NCBI GenBank assembly: GCA_958450325.1
Contig: OY288243.1
Location: forward strand, 52,479,878 to 52,543,877
Source: Agrostemma githago
Taxonomy: Eukaryota > Streptophyta > Magnoliopsida > Caryophyllales > Caryophyllaceae
DNA: 64,000 nucleotides
Direction of reading: 5' to 3'
The notes under the pieces were generated by a model, which did not search any database, was not told the origin of the DNA, and was given only the letters and a program-made list of their open reading frames with translations. Positions within the stretch are counted from its first letter, which is position 1; the number at the start of each line of letters is the position of its first letter. Shown piece by piece: positions 55,213-64,000 of this stretch. Position numbers and translations under genes: made by a program.

Positions 55213-56516
55213 GACCTCTTCAAGGGTGATGGGGACAGCTTCCCCTTTGGTTAAGTACACATCATCCTCGTCGTCGAACCATATCCCGTTGATTTGTGGG
55301 ATATAGGGAGAGATGAGTTGAGAACAGTCAATTACCTCACCGGTGAAGATTGCGTGGGCATTGAACGGATTTTCTTTGTTGCTCGAATTGTCTCCGGGCA
55401 ACGGGATTTTCCTGCTCTCGATAAGATCTTGGATCAGATGCTTTAACCTCCAACACTTTTCAGTATCATGCCCGTTACCCCGGTGATACTGACAGTAGGC
55501 TTGGGCATTGTAAGTTTTGGGCCTCTTCTCTTTTGGAGGTTCTGCAGTTGGGCCTATCGGCTGGATCAGGCCCTTTGATGATAGCCTTTGTAAGGCGTAA
55601 GTATAGGTAGTCCCTATATCTCTGAATACCCGATTTGGTGTATTCTTCTTAGATGAGGTGTTGAGCAGGTTTACCTCGTCAAAGATGCTGCGAGTTGCAA
55701 CTGCAGGTGTGGGCTTGATCATAGATGAACTTGCCCCTTGATAGCCTTTGGTAGAGGCCTTAGTCAGGCTCTCTAGTCTCAAGTCATCCTCGATTATCGT
55801 GCCCATTTCAGTAAGGACAGCAAAGTTGGGGATGATGGCATACCGGAGATGGACCCGATAGGATGGGAGTAGATTTTTGACGAAGGCTTCCACTAGGGCC
55901 TTCTCGCCGGGCTTATCGACCAGCTTCACACTCTCGGCCCTCCATCTTTGCAAGTATTTTGTGAACCCTTCTTTGGGCTCTTGGGCCATGACCTCCAGAG
56001 TACGCATTGTAGTCTGGATTTCAGTGTTATCGGCGTAATTCCGAGCAAATTCGGTCGCCACATCGTCCCAAGTCTTGTATTTCTTGGGGTCGAGCCTGTA
56101 GAACCAGGCCTTGGGGGCTTCTCCAAGGAAGAAGGGAATAGGTGCTTGAACATGGCGGACATTACCCCTTTGACCGCCATGAAGTCCTTGAAGGCCCTGA
56201 TATGATGGACCGGGTCTTCGGTACCCTCAAACATAGGAATTCCCGTCAAGTTGAGGTTGGCGGGTAGCTCGTTATTCAAAGGTGAATAAATACGAGCATT
56301 TTCGGTGTGGATCGATTTGTTCGTCGATAAGTGAACTTGTTCCTCGAGCCTGCGAACAACACTGACCAATTCGGCTATGGGCCTAGTGGACTCAGCTCCT
56401 TCAACTGGGACCGTCTTCTCCACAGTGCTCAGGCGAGTGTCCAAAGATGCTTCGTTAGCAAGGATGGAGGTTAGTTGAGTCTCGATCTTGGTTAGGGCAT
56501 TCTTCAATTCTTCCAT
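55210..56516 (-). pseudogene. Gag of element D, one frameshift
   Basis: Starts MEELKNALTKIETQLTSIL (N-terminal likely coiled coil). The capsid-like region begins GIPMFEGTEDPVHHIRAF. Near 56130 the frame changes: the second segment carries on with the gag pattern from APKAWFYRLDPKKY and ATEFARNYAD, which indicates a one-base indel. The zinc knuckle CQYHRGNGHDTEKCWRL (about 55500-55450) is the Tat/Ogre-type C-x2-H-x4-GH-x4-C variant. The segment ends at TGA 55210-55212 before protease. Gag packages the element RNA. Confidence 0.85.
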
Positions 56517-57578
56517 TTTGTAGTGATGTCGGGTTGCGGGTGGCCTGTCTGTAAGAACACCGCGTAATCAGAAACTGGCCCGGATCCCGGAATAGCAAGT
56601 ACATCCCGAACAAGACTAAAAGAGGAAATGACTCGAAGAAAGACACCTAGACGGGTGACTTGTGGAGTGTGGGCTTTCCTTAGGATTCGGCGGGTGGGCC
56701 TAGTCCTGTTCGAAGGAAGGTTCACGTGAGACATCCCCAGACTTTTGACTCGATTGTGTCGACGGGCCCACCTTCGTAAGAGTATGTCCTACTTAGGTGG
56801 GCCTTGCCTTAGTCTAATAAGGCGGACTGGGATAGGGAAGAAACTCGTGATGTAAGATCGACAGAGTTTCGACGCTAGAGAAACTTGACAACTTAAGACA
56901 TGACCCGATAATGCTAAATATGGGAAGTCCTAAGAAGAGGGAAGTTTTGAAAATTGATTGTTTTTGAAAAATTCCGAGAAAAATCGGTTGAGGGCCCAAT
57001 TCTCGAGAACAAAGAAAAGGGTATTGGGCCGAGGGTTTTGAAAGTTCGAAATGCTTTTCGAGTTTTGAATTGGGCAGCATACCGTCTAGAAAAAAGGCTA
57101 TTTTGAGTGAAATCAAAAGTCTTAAGTTTGGCATGTCCCGGGTTTTGAAAATTCAATATTTTGAAAAGGAGGATGTAATTTTTGAAAAGTTGATATTTTT
57201 GAAAACGACTCGGAAACCAAATAGCACGTAGTCACACAAGCATTATAACGACGCCATGTATGCTCTACACTAAGTCTCGGTCAGTCTGAGAGGGTCTATA
57301 CCAGGATACATAGTCTAGACGTTGATCGGGAAGGACTCTCTAAGTCGAATTGAGCTTAGAACATGTCGCGAAACCCACTCGAATCGACTATGGACACCTT
57401 TTGACATATCCATATTGGAGTACATCAATGGTATAGTGGGACGTCGGTCACCAGTACCGGCCCGGGAAAATATGGGTTACGCATGAACCGTAAAACTAAA
57501 ACGCGTATTGTACTAGTCAAACGATTTCTATTCGAGTCACACCCTGAGGATGCCGATGGTAAGTCACGCATCAGTTAA
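56517..57578 (-). other. 5' leader of element D
   Basis: About 1.06 kb between primer site and gag start, with no supported ORF. The part nearest the LTR (about 57410-57578) is clearly conserved in element F (63737-63900), including GAATAGAAATCGTTTGACTA and TTTTAGTTTTACGGTTCATG. This suggests packaging or dimerisation function, which is inference. Confidence 0.65.
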
Positions 57579-57596
57579 TCCCCAGCGGAGTCGCCA
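57579..57596 (-). other. Primer-binding site of element D (tRNA-Arg type)
   Basis: Minus strand TGGCGACTCCGCTGGGGA, three bases inside the 5' LTR end. It is complementary to the 3' end of a tRNA ending CCAGCGGAGTCG-CCA, which I recall as plant tRNA-Arg(ACG), the primer reported for Ogre-type elements. Element F has the identical site. Confidence 0.85.
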
Positions 57597-58387
57597 AATT
57601 GTGGACATGACATAGGTCCACCCCGACGCGGCCACGCACGGGTTTGGGTAGGCGAATGAATCTCCATATGAAACGGATCGAATTGAAATTTATTTCGAAG
57701 TGGAGTCGCCACCGAATTTTGTGGTTATTCGGAACCATTCGAGCCCACTCTATGTCGTAGTGGTCCGTATACAAAATACGGCCCATTTCCGATGTTAGAG
57801 TTTAATGGGCTCGTCCCTTTGCATTTGATACCAATCCCGACATTATCGGATATTGTGTATTGAATGACTCTCGTACGCCAACGGTTTCGGGCATCCGGAA
57901 ACCGAGGTTCTGAGTAAGGGGTGAGGGTACGTGTTGGGAAGCCCACAAAGGACACCCAACCCCGCCCGCACATTAGCGGTCTCTACTAAGAATTCGAATG
58001 ACTTACAATACGCGCGCTAGTTAAACGAGAAAATGATATGCAAAGATTATTTTCCCTAAACGTGTGAATTGAATTGAAAAGGGTTTCTAAGTCAATTTAA
58101 TGCAATTAATTCTACGTCGAAGTGGAATTTAGCATGTGGGTTCATTTAGTACAATAAACGAACAAAAATTAAATTGGCAAAAGGAATAACAAACGCGTTA
58201 GTAACGATGTAACGAATAATAACGATTTGTGCAAATATTGAATTGAATTGAATGATGCGAATGAAATGATGCATGGTTTGAAAAGATAGTATACACGTGA
58301 TTGACTAGACACGTGTTGACCTAAATCATAAAATACTATCGAATTTGAAAAGAAGGATGTACGACTCATTGTATTGGTCGTTACGAG

Positions 58388-58614
58388 GTTACTCGATCGA
58401 GTGGTCGATGAACTCGATCAAGTAGCCCTCTGAAAGTAGTTCCTGTTTTGCGTTACAGACCGTACTCGGCCGAGTTATTGACCAACTCGGTCGAGTACGT
58501 GGCCACTCGATCGAGTCACTGTGAGACTCGACCGAGTGGAGGTCGTGGCTGACTTCCTGGTTCGATTTTGGGGTGCCACTCGACCGAGTGGGCTAGGCAC
58601 TCGGTCGAGTGCCC
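58388..58614. repeat. LTR palindrome module 2 (5' LTR of D)
   Basis: About eight words such as ACTCGATCGAGTGG, TACTCGGCCGAGT and CACTCGACCGAGTGGG. Spacing is irregular, 8-40 bp. Confidence 0.85.
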
Positions 58615-59763
58615 CCTGTACGAATTATAATTTGCTTGCAATTTTATATTGATTTAGAGATTGCTTTTGATTTTCGATGAATCGATGGTTTTACCGAATT
58701 GAGCATAAATATTGTATGACTTATACTCGATTCGGATTTTTATGACTCATAAATTTGGTTGAACCGAATATAAATATTGTTTGAATTTATACCCGATTCT
58801 AAATTTGAATACTCATCGTATCCTACACTTGATTATGGAATCGATATGGAATTCTAGAGCGGAAAAAAAAAGAAAATTGATTTGAGTCGTTTTAAGTCGA
58901 TCAAAACGACATGAATTTCTCTCCGCGTTTGTAGTGTCATAATTATAACGTGACATCTACGTTAGCGTCAACAAGAAAATCGAATTGATTGAATTAATTG
59001 ACTAGATTGTTAGATGCGACATCCAACTATGAAGTTGGTATCAGATCTAACGAATCGACACTTTGTTTAAATTAAAGGACTTGATTCCCTCGACTTCTCC
59101 GACATCGAAATAGATCCCTAAGGATTGTGATGTCGGATCCGTGTCAACGGGTTTCGACCCTTATTGAAATTCGATGCTTGCTTTTTGAAAATCGATGTGA
59201 CATGCGACTAACAATAATGATACAAACGATATGAAAATTATTGTTGAAGTTAACTTATCTCAATAATCAAGTAATCGGGATATCGGAACAAGCGACCGTC
59301 AACGCTGTGTGCAGTACACTTGTATATTCGTGTTTCCTTATTCCGATATCACTCATACTCGACACAAATCGATAAGTATTTTAATGCTTTGATATTAATT
59401 ATACTATCGATATTATGATGCAATGAACAAAATAATAAAAAAAAACGAAAAAAAAACGAAGAAAAAGAGGACGGACGACGAAGAGAGAAGGAAAAGAGAA
59501 CGGGGTTTTGACACCCTCAACCTACATGTTCTTGTCTCGGAACGGACTCGTAACCGTGGCTTTAACACAAGAGTCTTCGAGGTTTTATGAAGATTAAGTT
59601 ATGGTGGCTCGGGATTGATTCCTAAAACTAAGTTTAGGGTTTTTGCTAGTGTAGAATTGCTAGGGTTTGATTAGGGTTGTATGTGTAAAAAAGTTGTGAG
59701 ATTAGGGTTCGAAAAAAGTCCTAAGAAGGTAAAAAGGTGTCTTGAAGTGTGTGCAAAGGGTTG

Positions 59764-59771
59764 CTTATATA
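59764..59771 (-). promoter_or_regulatory. TATA box in D's 5' LTR
   Basis: Minus-strand TATATAAG, about 525 bp from the LTR start. A cluster of AAACCCTA-type motifs lies downstream (59590-59700) and palindrome module 1 upstream. Confidence 0.6.
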
Positions 59772-59798
59772 GGAAAAGCTAGGGCACCGGTTTAGGGT

Positions 59799-59907
59799 TA
59801 CTCGACCGAGTAACCAGCTGACTCGGTCGAGTGGCCCAGTGCGTTAGCCGTCGGGCTTGAATAAAGGCCCACTCGATCGAGTGGGTGGGGCACTCGATCG
59901 AGTGGCC
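59799..59907. repeat. LTR palindrome module 1 (5' LTR of D)
   Basis: ACTCGACCGAGT, GACTCGGTCGAGTGG, and CACTCGATCGAGTGG twice, immediately upstream of the TATA box in the sense direction. This is a promoter-proximal position. Confidence 0.85.
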
Positions 59908-60299
59908 CAGCTGGGTCGCGCGGGTCTCTTGTTTTGGACCGTGACCATGGATATTTGATGGGTTTGTGTTTGAATTGGACTTTTGATGTTTGAGGGGTTG
60001 TTTTGTGTGTCTCGGAAACGACTTTGAGTGGGATTGACCCAATCGCAAAAAAGTCGGTTTTAATTCCGGTGTCGGTTTTGGCCCAAATTAGTCTTGTTTG
60101 ACTCGGAATGGTACGCTGGGCCTGGATTTGAGGTTGATTTTGTGACGTTTGTACTCTGTAAGTGCATTAGCCAACGATTAATGGATTTGAGCCCGTATCC
60201 GAGCGCACAGAAACACGTTAACGTCCGATCATCATCGGGTGTTTTTTTGGGAAACTGCCATAGACACCTGGCAGTCAAAATGCGGGTGTCTACAGTTTG

Positions 60300-61258
60300 A
60301 AATTAGATCGAAAGTATTTCAAATCTTTGTTTTTAAATGATCGAAATTTTACGAATATTTTCATAACATACAAATATTGTCTGACAAAATTTAACTTTTG
60401 AAAATAATTTCATAAATTCAGGCTTTCATTTTATTTTTGTTGGTAGACTTTTGGATCTGTTATTAGAAGCATCTGATGACTAGTTCGAGATTTCCCAACG
60501 CTAAACTCGATTTCTCAAAATTTGCTTTTGTTTTGTCTTAAATTGATTTAACGAATTTCTTAATCAAATTGATTTAGCGTCATTTTGAAAATGTTTTGGG
60601 TACCCTCTTTTCCCTGAGTAAGCATATGAACGTTCTTCTTCCTCTTTTTTTTTTCAACCGTGTACCATCTCTAATCTACCTCACAAAATCATCCTCCGTT
60701 CTTGCTCGTTCTTGCTTTTAATTCATCATCTTCCGTTCTAAACTCGGGGTAATTTAATTACTCTTAATCTGCGTCATTCTTAGTTTTTTTAGAGTAACTT
60801 TTATATGGTCGTAACACCATATATGTATACCGTTTTGTAGGCTATTTGGAGGATCCGAGGCGGACGAGTATATTGTCGATTCAGATCTCGAAGACTAATA
60901 AGGTAATACATGATGGCATGACTCGGTATTGCATGATATATATATGTTGTAGTTGCTTGTAGTATCGTTTTAAATCAAATTTTATAAATATGTTTACTAT
61001 ATTATTATGATGATATGTTTCAATCTTCTAAAAATTATTATAGGGCCAAGACTAAAACGTATGAGTAAGAATTAATTTCTTAATTTTTCGTGATTTTTAA
61101 TATGAACTATCAAATTGAAAGTTTTACTATTTTTAACGAGGTTACAGCATGTTTCAAAATCGATTAGCGTTTTGGTACGATTTATTACTCATGTTTAAGG
61201 ATCTTATTTTCAAAAGGTTTGAAAAAAGACTGCTATTTATTTTACGTCTGTTACATTT
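60300..61258 (+). mobile_element. Element E, continuation after D (probable second LTR copy)
   Basis: 60617-61256 repeats 35424-36050 of the left LTR of E with few differences (GTAAGCATATGAACGTTC through ACGTCTGTTA). 60300-60616 has no counterpart in the left LTR. The right end is cut by element F. Confidence 0.65.
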
Positions 61259-61681
61259 TTTAGACACCCACATTTTGACCGCCAGGTGTCTATAGCAGTT
61301 TCCAAAAAACACCCGATGATGATCGGACGCAAACATGCTTTAACGTACTCGGAAATGGGCTCGAAATCATGGATATTTAGCTTGGGCTTTTTAAGGAGTA
61401 CAAATTTCACAAAACCAACCTCAAATTCAGGCCCAGTGGGTCGTTTCGAGTCAAATAACACTAATTTGGGTCGAATCCGACACCAGGGGTAAGACCGTCT
61501 TTTAGCGACCGAGTCAAAACCCGGTCAAAGATATTTCCCGAGACTTGTGGACCGACCGTGATGTCTCACGTGTCCTGATCGGACTCCAACTCCACAAAAA
61601 TCAGCTTCACAAAATAATAAACAATTCTGTTTAGGGTAGAATTCGATCTCGAGTAGGAATCCTATCCGAAAACCGATTCAA

Positions 61682-61870
61682 ACACCCAACCGAGTACAAC
61701 TACTCGGCCGAGCAGCATGAACCAGCCGAGACTCCCTTTCTTCCTTCACAAGAAAACGGAATTCTCATTCTCCTCAGCTTCTTACTCAAGCGTTAATTCT
61801 AGCTCAAACAGGAATCCTATTCAAAAACCGATTCGAACACTCGGCCAAAACAACACAAAACAGCCGAGTT
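61682..61870. repeat. LTR palindrome module 1 variant (element F)
   Basis: ACCGAGTACAACTACTCGGCCGAG near 61690-61713 and the related ACTCGGCC near 61849. Few words, but in the promoter-proximal position. Confidence 0.5.
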
Positions 61871-61977
61871 TCCCCTTCTTCTTTGCCAAGAAAGTGGAAT
61901 TCTCATGCTTCTCAAATTCCTACGTTTCCTATCCTAAGCGGTAGTCAAACTCTCCTAAGCCAAGGTCGGGAACTCCC

Positions 61978-61985
61978 TATAAATA
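61978..61985 (+). promoter_or_regulatory. LTR TATA box (element F)
   Basis: TATAAATA about 720 bp into the LTR, followed by CA-rich leader sequence. Confidence 0.5.
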
Positions 61986-63718
61986 GCACCTTCCATCCAA
62001 CATAATAAACACAAATTTTCATACAAAAAAAGACACCAATAATTAGCAACACACACATTCATTATCGACATCAACTAGTAACGTTAGAATACACAACTTT
62101 TTCATCAATCATCCTTACACTTAGCATCGAGAAACCGATATTACACACCGGAAGGAAACCGGTCCAATTCCCGACACTCTTCACCCGTCTCGTCCAAACC
62201 GAATCACCCTAGCCGAACCAAAACTCGACGCTCCCGTGCCTAGCCACATTCCGACGAGCTCCGATCCGAGTCAACAAAAGCATGTAGGTTGAGGGTGTAC
62301 CAAACCCGATTTCTCCTTTCTTCTCTTCCCTTCTCTTCGTCCGTTTTTTTATTATGGGTCAAGAGTCCTTTTTTTACTTCTAATATCGTTATTAACGAAA
62401 AATTATTTTCGTAACATATATTCTTAAAAATATGATATCGATTTTTCTATAATCGAATATTGTATCGAAAAGAATTATATTAAGATCTCGACGATGTCAA
62501 AAAAATCGTTACATTCCTTTTCATTCAAAATTCTTTTCTCTTACTTTTCGTTCAAAACAAACAAATTTACAAAACCTTTTTTAAAACTCATTCTAAATAT
62601 CCGATATCGATTTAATAATCGAATATCGGATACGACGAATATTGAAAACATAAATTGAGTACAAATTAATTCATATTTTGTATGCGATTTATCAATTTAG
62701 CAATTTCGAACAAAATACAAAAACCGGACGGCTCGCAATCCGGATCGTTTTTTTTAACTTTTTCGGTCGTTTTACTATTTATTCTACGAAACGATTTCTA
62801 AAATTTACATCTTCTCTAAAACTATTCCAAATATTTGATATTGATTTCGTAGTCAATTATCGAATATAACGAATATCGAAAATATTAATTCGAGTACGAA
62901 TCATGCAATATTCGTACGCGATTTAATAAATCGAATTTTCAGAAAACCGCGTCCCGACGCACCCTTTTCGTTTTTTTTTTATTTTTCGAACATCGTTTTT
63001 TATACAAAACAACGTCTTTTCAACAATATTTTTCAGATTTCGATTAATATTTATTTTCTCGATTTCGCATATTTATTACTTGCTATTATTATTTACAAAT
63101 CGATACTAACTCGTTTGTTCATCTTGTAGCAATTTCATCTTTTTTATTTTATTTGTTTTATTATACTAAAACGAATCTCACATGTTAAATCCAACTTTGA
63201 CGTTGATTAATTTTTCATGCATTAAATCACTTAGCAACCCGTTTAATTCCTCACATGCTTAGGAAAACAATGTTTGCATATCATTCATCGTTCAACTAAC
63301 GCGCGCATTAAAACGTCATTCGATATCCTAGTAGAGGCCGCTAATGTGCGGTCGGGGTTGGGTGTTCTTAGTGAACTTCCCAACACGTACCCTCACCCCA
63401 TACTCAGAACCGTGGTTTCCGGATGTCCGAAACCATTGGCAACGAGAGTCATTTAATATACGATTAACCGCTCAAGTCGGCATCTGTATCGATATGCAAA
63501 GGGACGAGCCCAATAAACTCTAACATCGGAAATGGGCCGTATTTGTACACGGCCCACTACGACATAGAGTGGGCTCGAACGGTTCCGAATAACCATAAAA
63601 TTCGGTGGCGACTCCGACTTCGTTTAAATTTCCATTTGACCATCTCATGGAGATTCATTCGCCTCCCCAAAACCCGCGCGTGGCCGCGTCGGGGTGGACC
63701 TATGTCATGTCCACAATT

Positions 63719-63736
63719 TGGCGACTCCGCTGGGGA
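63719..63736 (+). other. Primer-binding site of element F
   Basis: TGGCGACTCCGCTGGGGA, identical to D's site, three bases after the LTR end. Confidence 0.85.
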
Positions 63737-64000
63737 TTTTCTGATGAGTTAATAACCTTCGGTGTCCTCAGGGTGAGACTCGAATAGAAATCGTTTGACT
63801 AGTACAATACGCGTTTTAGTTTTACGGTTCATGCATAACCCCATTTTCCTGGGCCGGTACTCGTGACCGACATCCCACTATACCGTTGATATAGTCCAAA
63901 TTGGTTATGTCAAAGGTGTCCATTAGCCGATTCATATGGGTTTAACGGCATGTCCTAATCTCAACTCGAGTTAGGGAGTCCGCCCCGATTCTTGATAGGC
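63737..64000 (+). other. 5' leader of element F (continues out of window)
   Basis: Conserved with the leader of D (57410-57578, reversed). No ORF. Gag would begin roughly 800 bp beyond the window end if the layout is the same. Confidence 0.7.

Larger units (their letters stand above)
40072..60294 (-). mobile_element. Tat/Retand-like LTR retrotransposon D, structurally complete (contains CACTA K)
   Basis: Sense strand is minus: 5' LTR 57600-60294, primer site 57579-57596, leader, gag-protease, RT, RNase H, aRNH, integrase, convergence region, antisense PMD-like ORF (plus strand), polypurine tract 47203-47216, 3' LTR 40072-47202. Without the 4.46-kb K insertion the element is about 15.8 kb. 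LTRs and target duplication are intact, but gag, pol and the antisense ORF each carry disabling changes. The LTRs differ by scattered substitutions, many of them C/T or G/A, so the insertion is not brand-new. Confidence 0.95.
57600..60294 (-). mobile_element. 5' LTR of element D (2695 bp)
   Basis: TGTGGACATG...GGGTGTCTACA, uninterrupted. It shows the sequence that K disrupted in the other LTR. Confidence 0.95.
40067..60299. repeat. Target-site duplication GTTTG of element D
   Basis: GTTTG at 40067-40071 and 60295-60299, immediately outside TGTGGACATG...GGGTGTCTACA. Confidence 0.95.
61259..63715 (+). mobile_element. 5' LTR of Tat/Retand-like element F
   Basis: Starts TTTAGACACCCACATTTTGACC (a mutated TGTAGACACCC) and ends CTATGTCATGTCCACA at 63715, about 2.46 kb, plus orientation. 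It is more diverged from D than A is, and AT-rich in the middle. TATA (61978-61985), telobox-like region and terminal blocks can be followed. Confidence 0.9.

Noticed and set aside
57579..57596. tRNA-like sequence beside the LTRs of D and F
   Set aside because: Only 18 bases complementary to a tRNA 3' end, with no cloverleaf. These are primer-binding sites, not tRNA genes.

Overview
This is a repeat-only plant nuclear window. I find no credible host protein gene, rRNA gene, tRNA gene or CRISPR array. Everything I can identify belongs to plant transposable elements: Tat-lineage (Retand/Ogre-like) Ty3/gypsy elements with 2.7-2.9 kb LTRs, a Tekay/Del-like chromovirus, a Tekay-like element without a recognisable gag-pol, a non-autonomous LTR element with an Athila-type primer site, one L1-type LINE, several CACTA (En/Spm) elements and one MITE. 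The plant primer-binding sites and the plant-mobile-domain antisense ORF point to a eudicot with a large genome. Caryophyllales (Retand was described in Silene) is a guess, not a demonstration.

Layout from left to right. 1-2369 is a minus-oriented Tat LTR (copy A) whose edge lies inside the integrase of a plus-oriented Tat copy (B, 2370-6568: integrase, antisense ORF, start of the 3' LTR). 6569-8097 is LTR sequence in inverted orientation, and a 5'-truncated LINE (8098-11223) lies at its end. 11226-11594 is the end of a CACTA element, followed by a 241-bp MITE and simple repeats. A decayed CACTA transposase element (G) ends at 15316 inside the gag of a Tekay/Del-like element (H, 15317-20112). 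H's 3' LTR is interrupted by Tat copy C (minus; 20113-34136). C's antisense ORF is split by a non-autonomous LTR element (I, 24984-31683, target duplication CCGGG). C is itself cut in the RNase H region by a CACTA end (J, 34137), which runs into a Tekay-like LTR element (E, from 34661). E contains a structurally complete Tat element (D, 40072-60294, minus, target duplication GTTTG). D's 3' LTR holds a 4.46-kb CACTA element (K, 41684-46145, target duplication CGA). E is interrupted again at 61259 by the 5' LTR and leader of a further Tat copy (F), which leaves the window. The nesting gives a relative chronology: H before C, C before I and J, J before E, E before D and F, D before K.

In the Tat copies the sense strand carries gag-protease, then reverse transcriptase, a Ty3 RNase H, a second archaeal-type RNase H and integrase. 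Between integrase and the 3' LTR, on the opposite strand, lies a two-exon ORF related to the plant mobile domain, with its own TATA-like motif, so two transcription units converge inside one element. No protein-coding copy here is intact. The damage is mainly nonsense changes that fit cytosine deamination (CAG to TAG, CGA to TGA, TGG to TAG) plus single-base frameshifts.

The most unusual signals are (1) two positionally conserved, sequence-variable modules of short CG-rich palindromes in the Tat LTRs, seen again as a tandem array in the intron of the antisense ORF and, with the same CGACCG/CGGTCG core, in the unrelated element I; (2) a phase-0 intron of the antisense ORF at exactly the same codon in three copies; and (3) a conserved non-coding block where integrase and antisense ORF converge.
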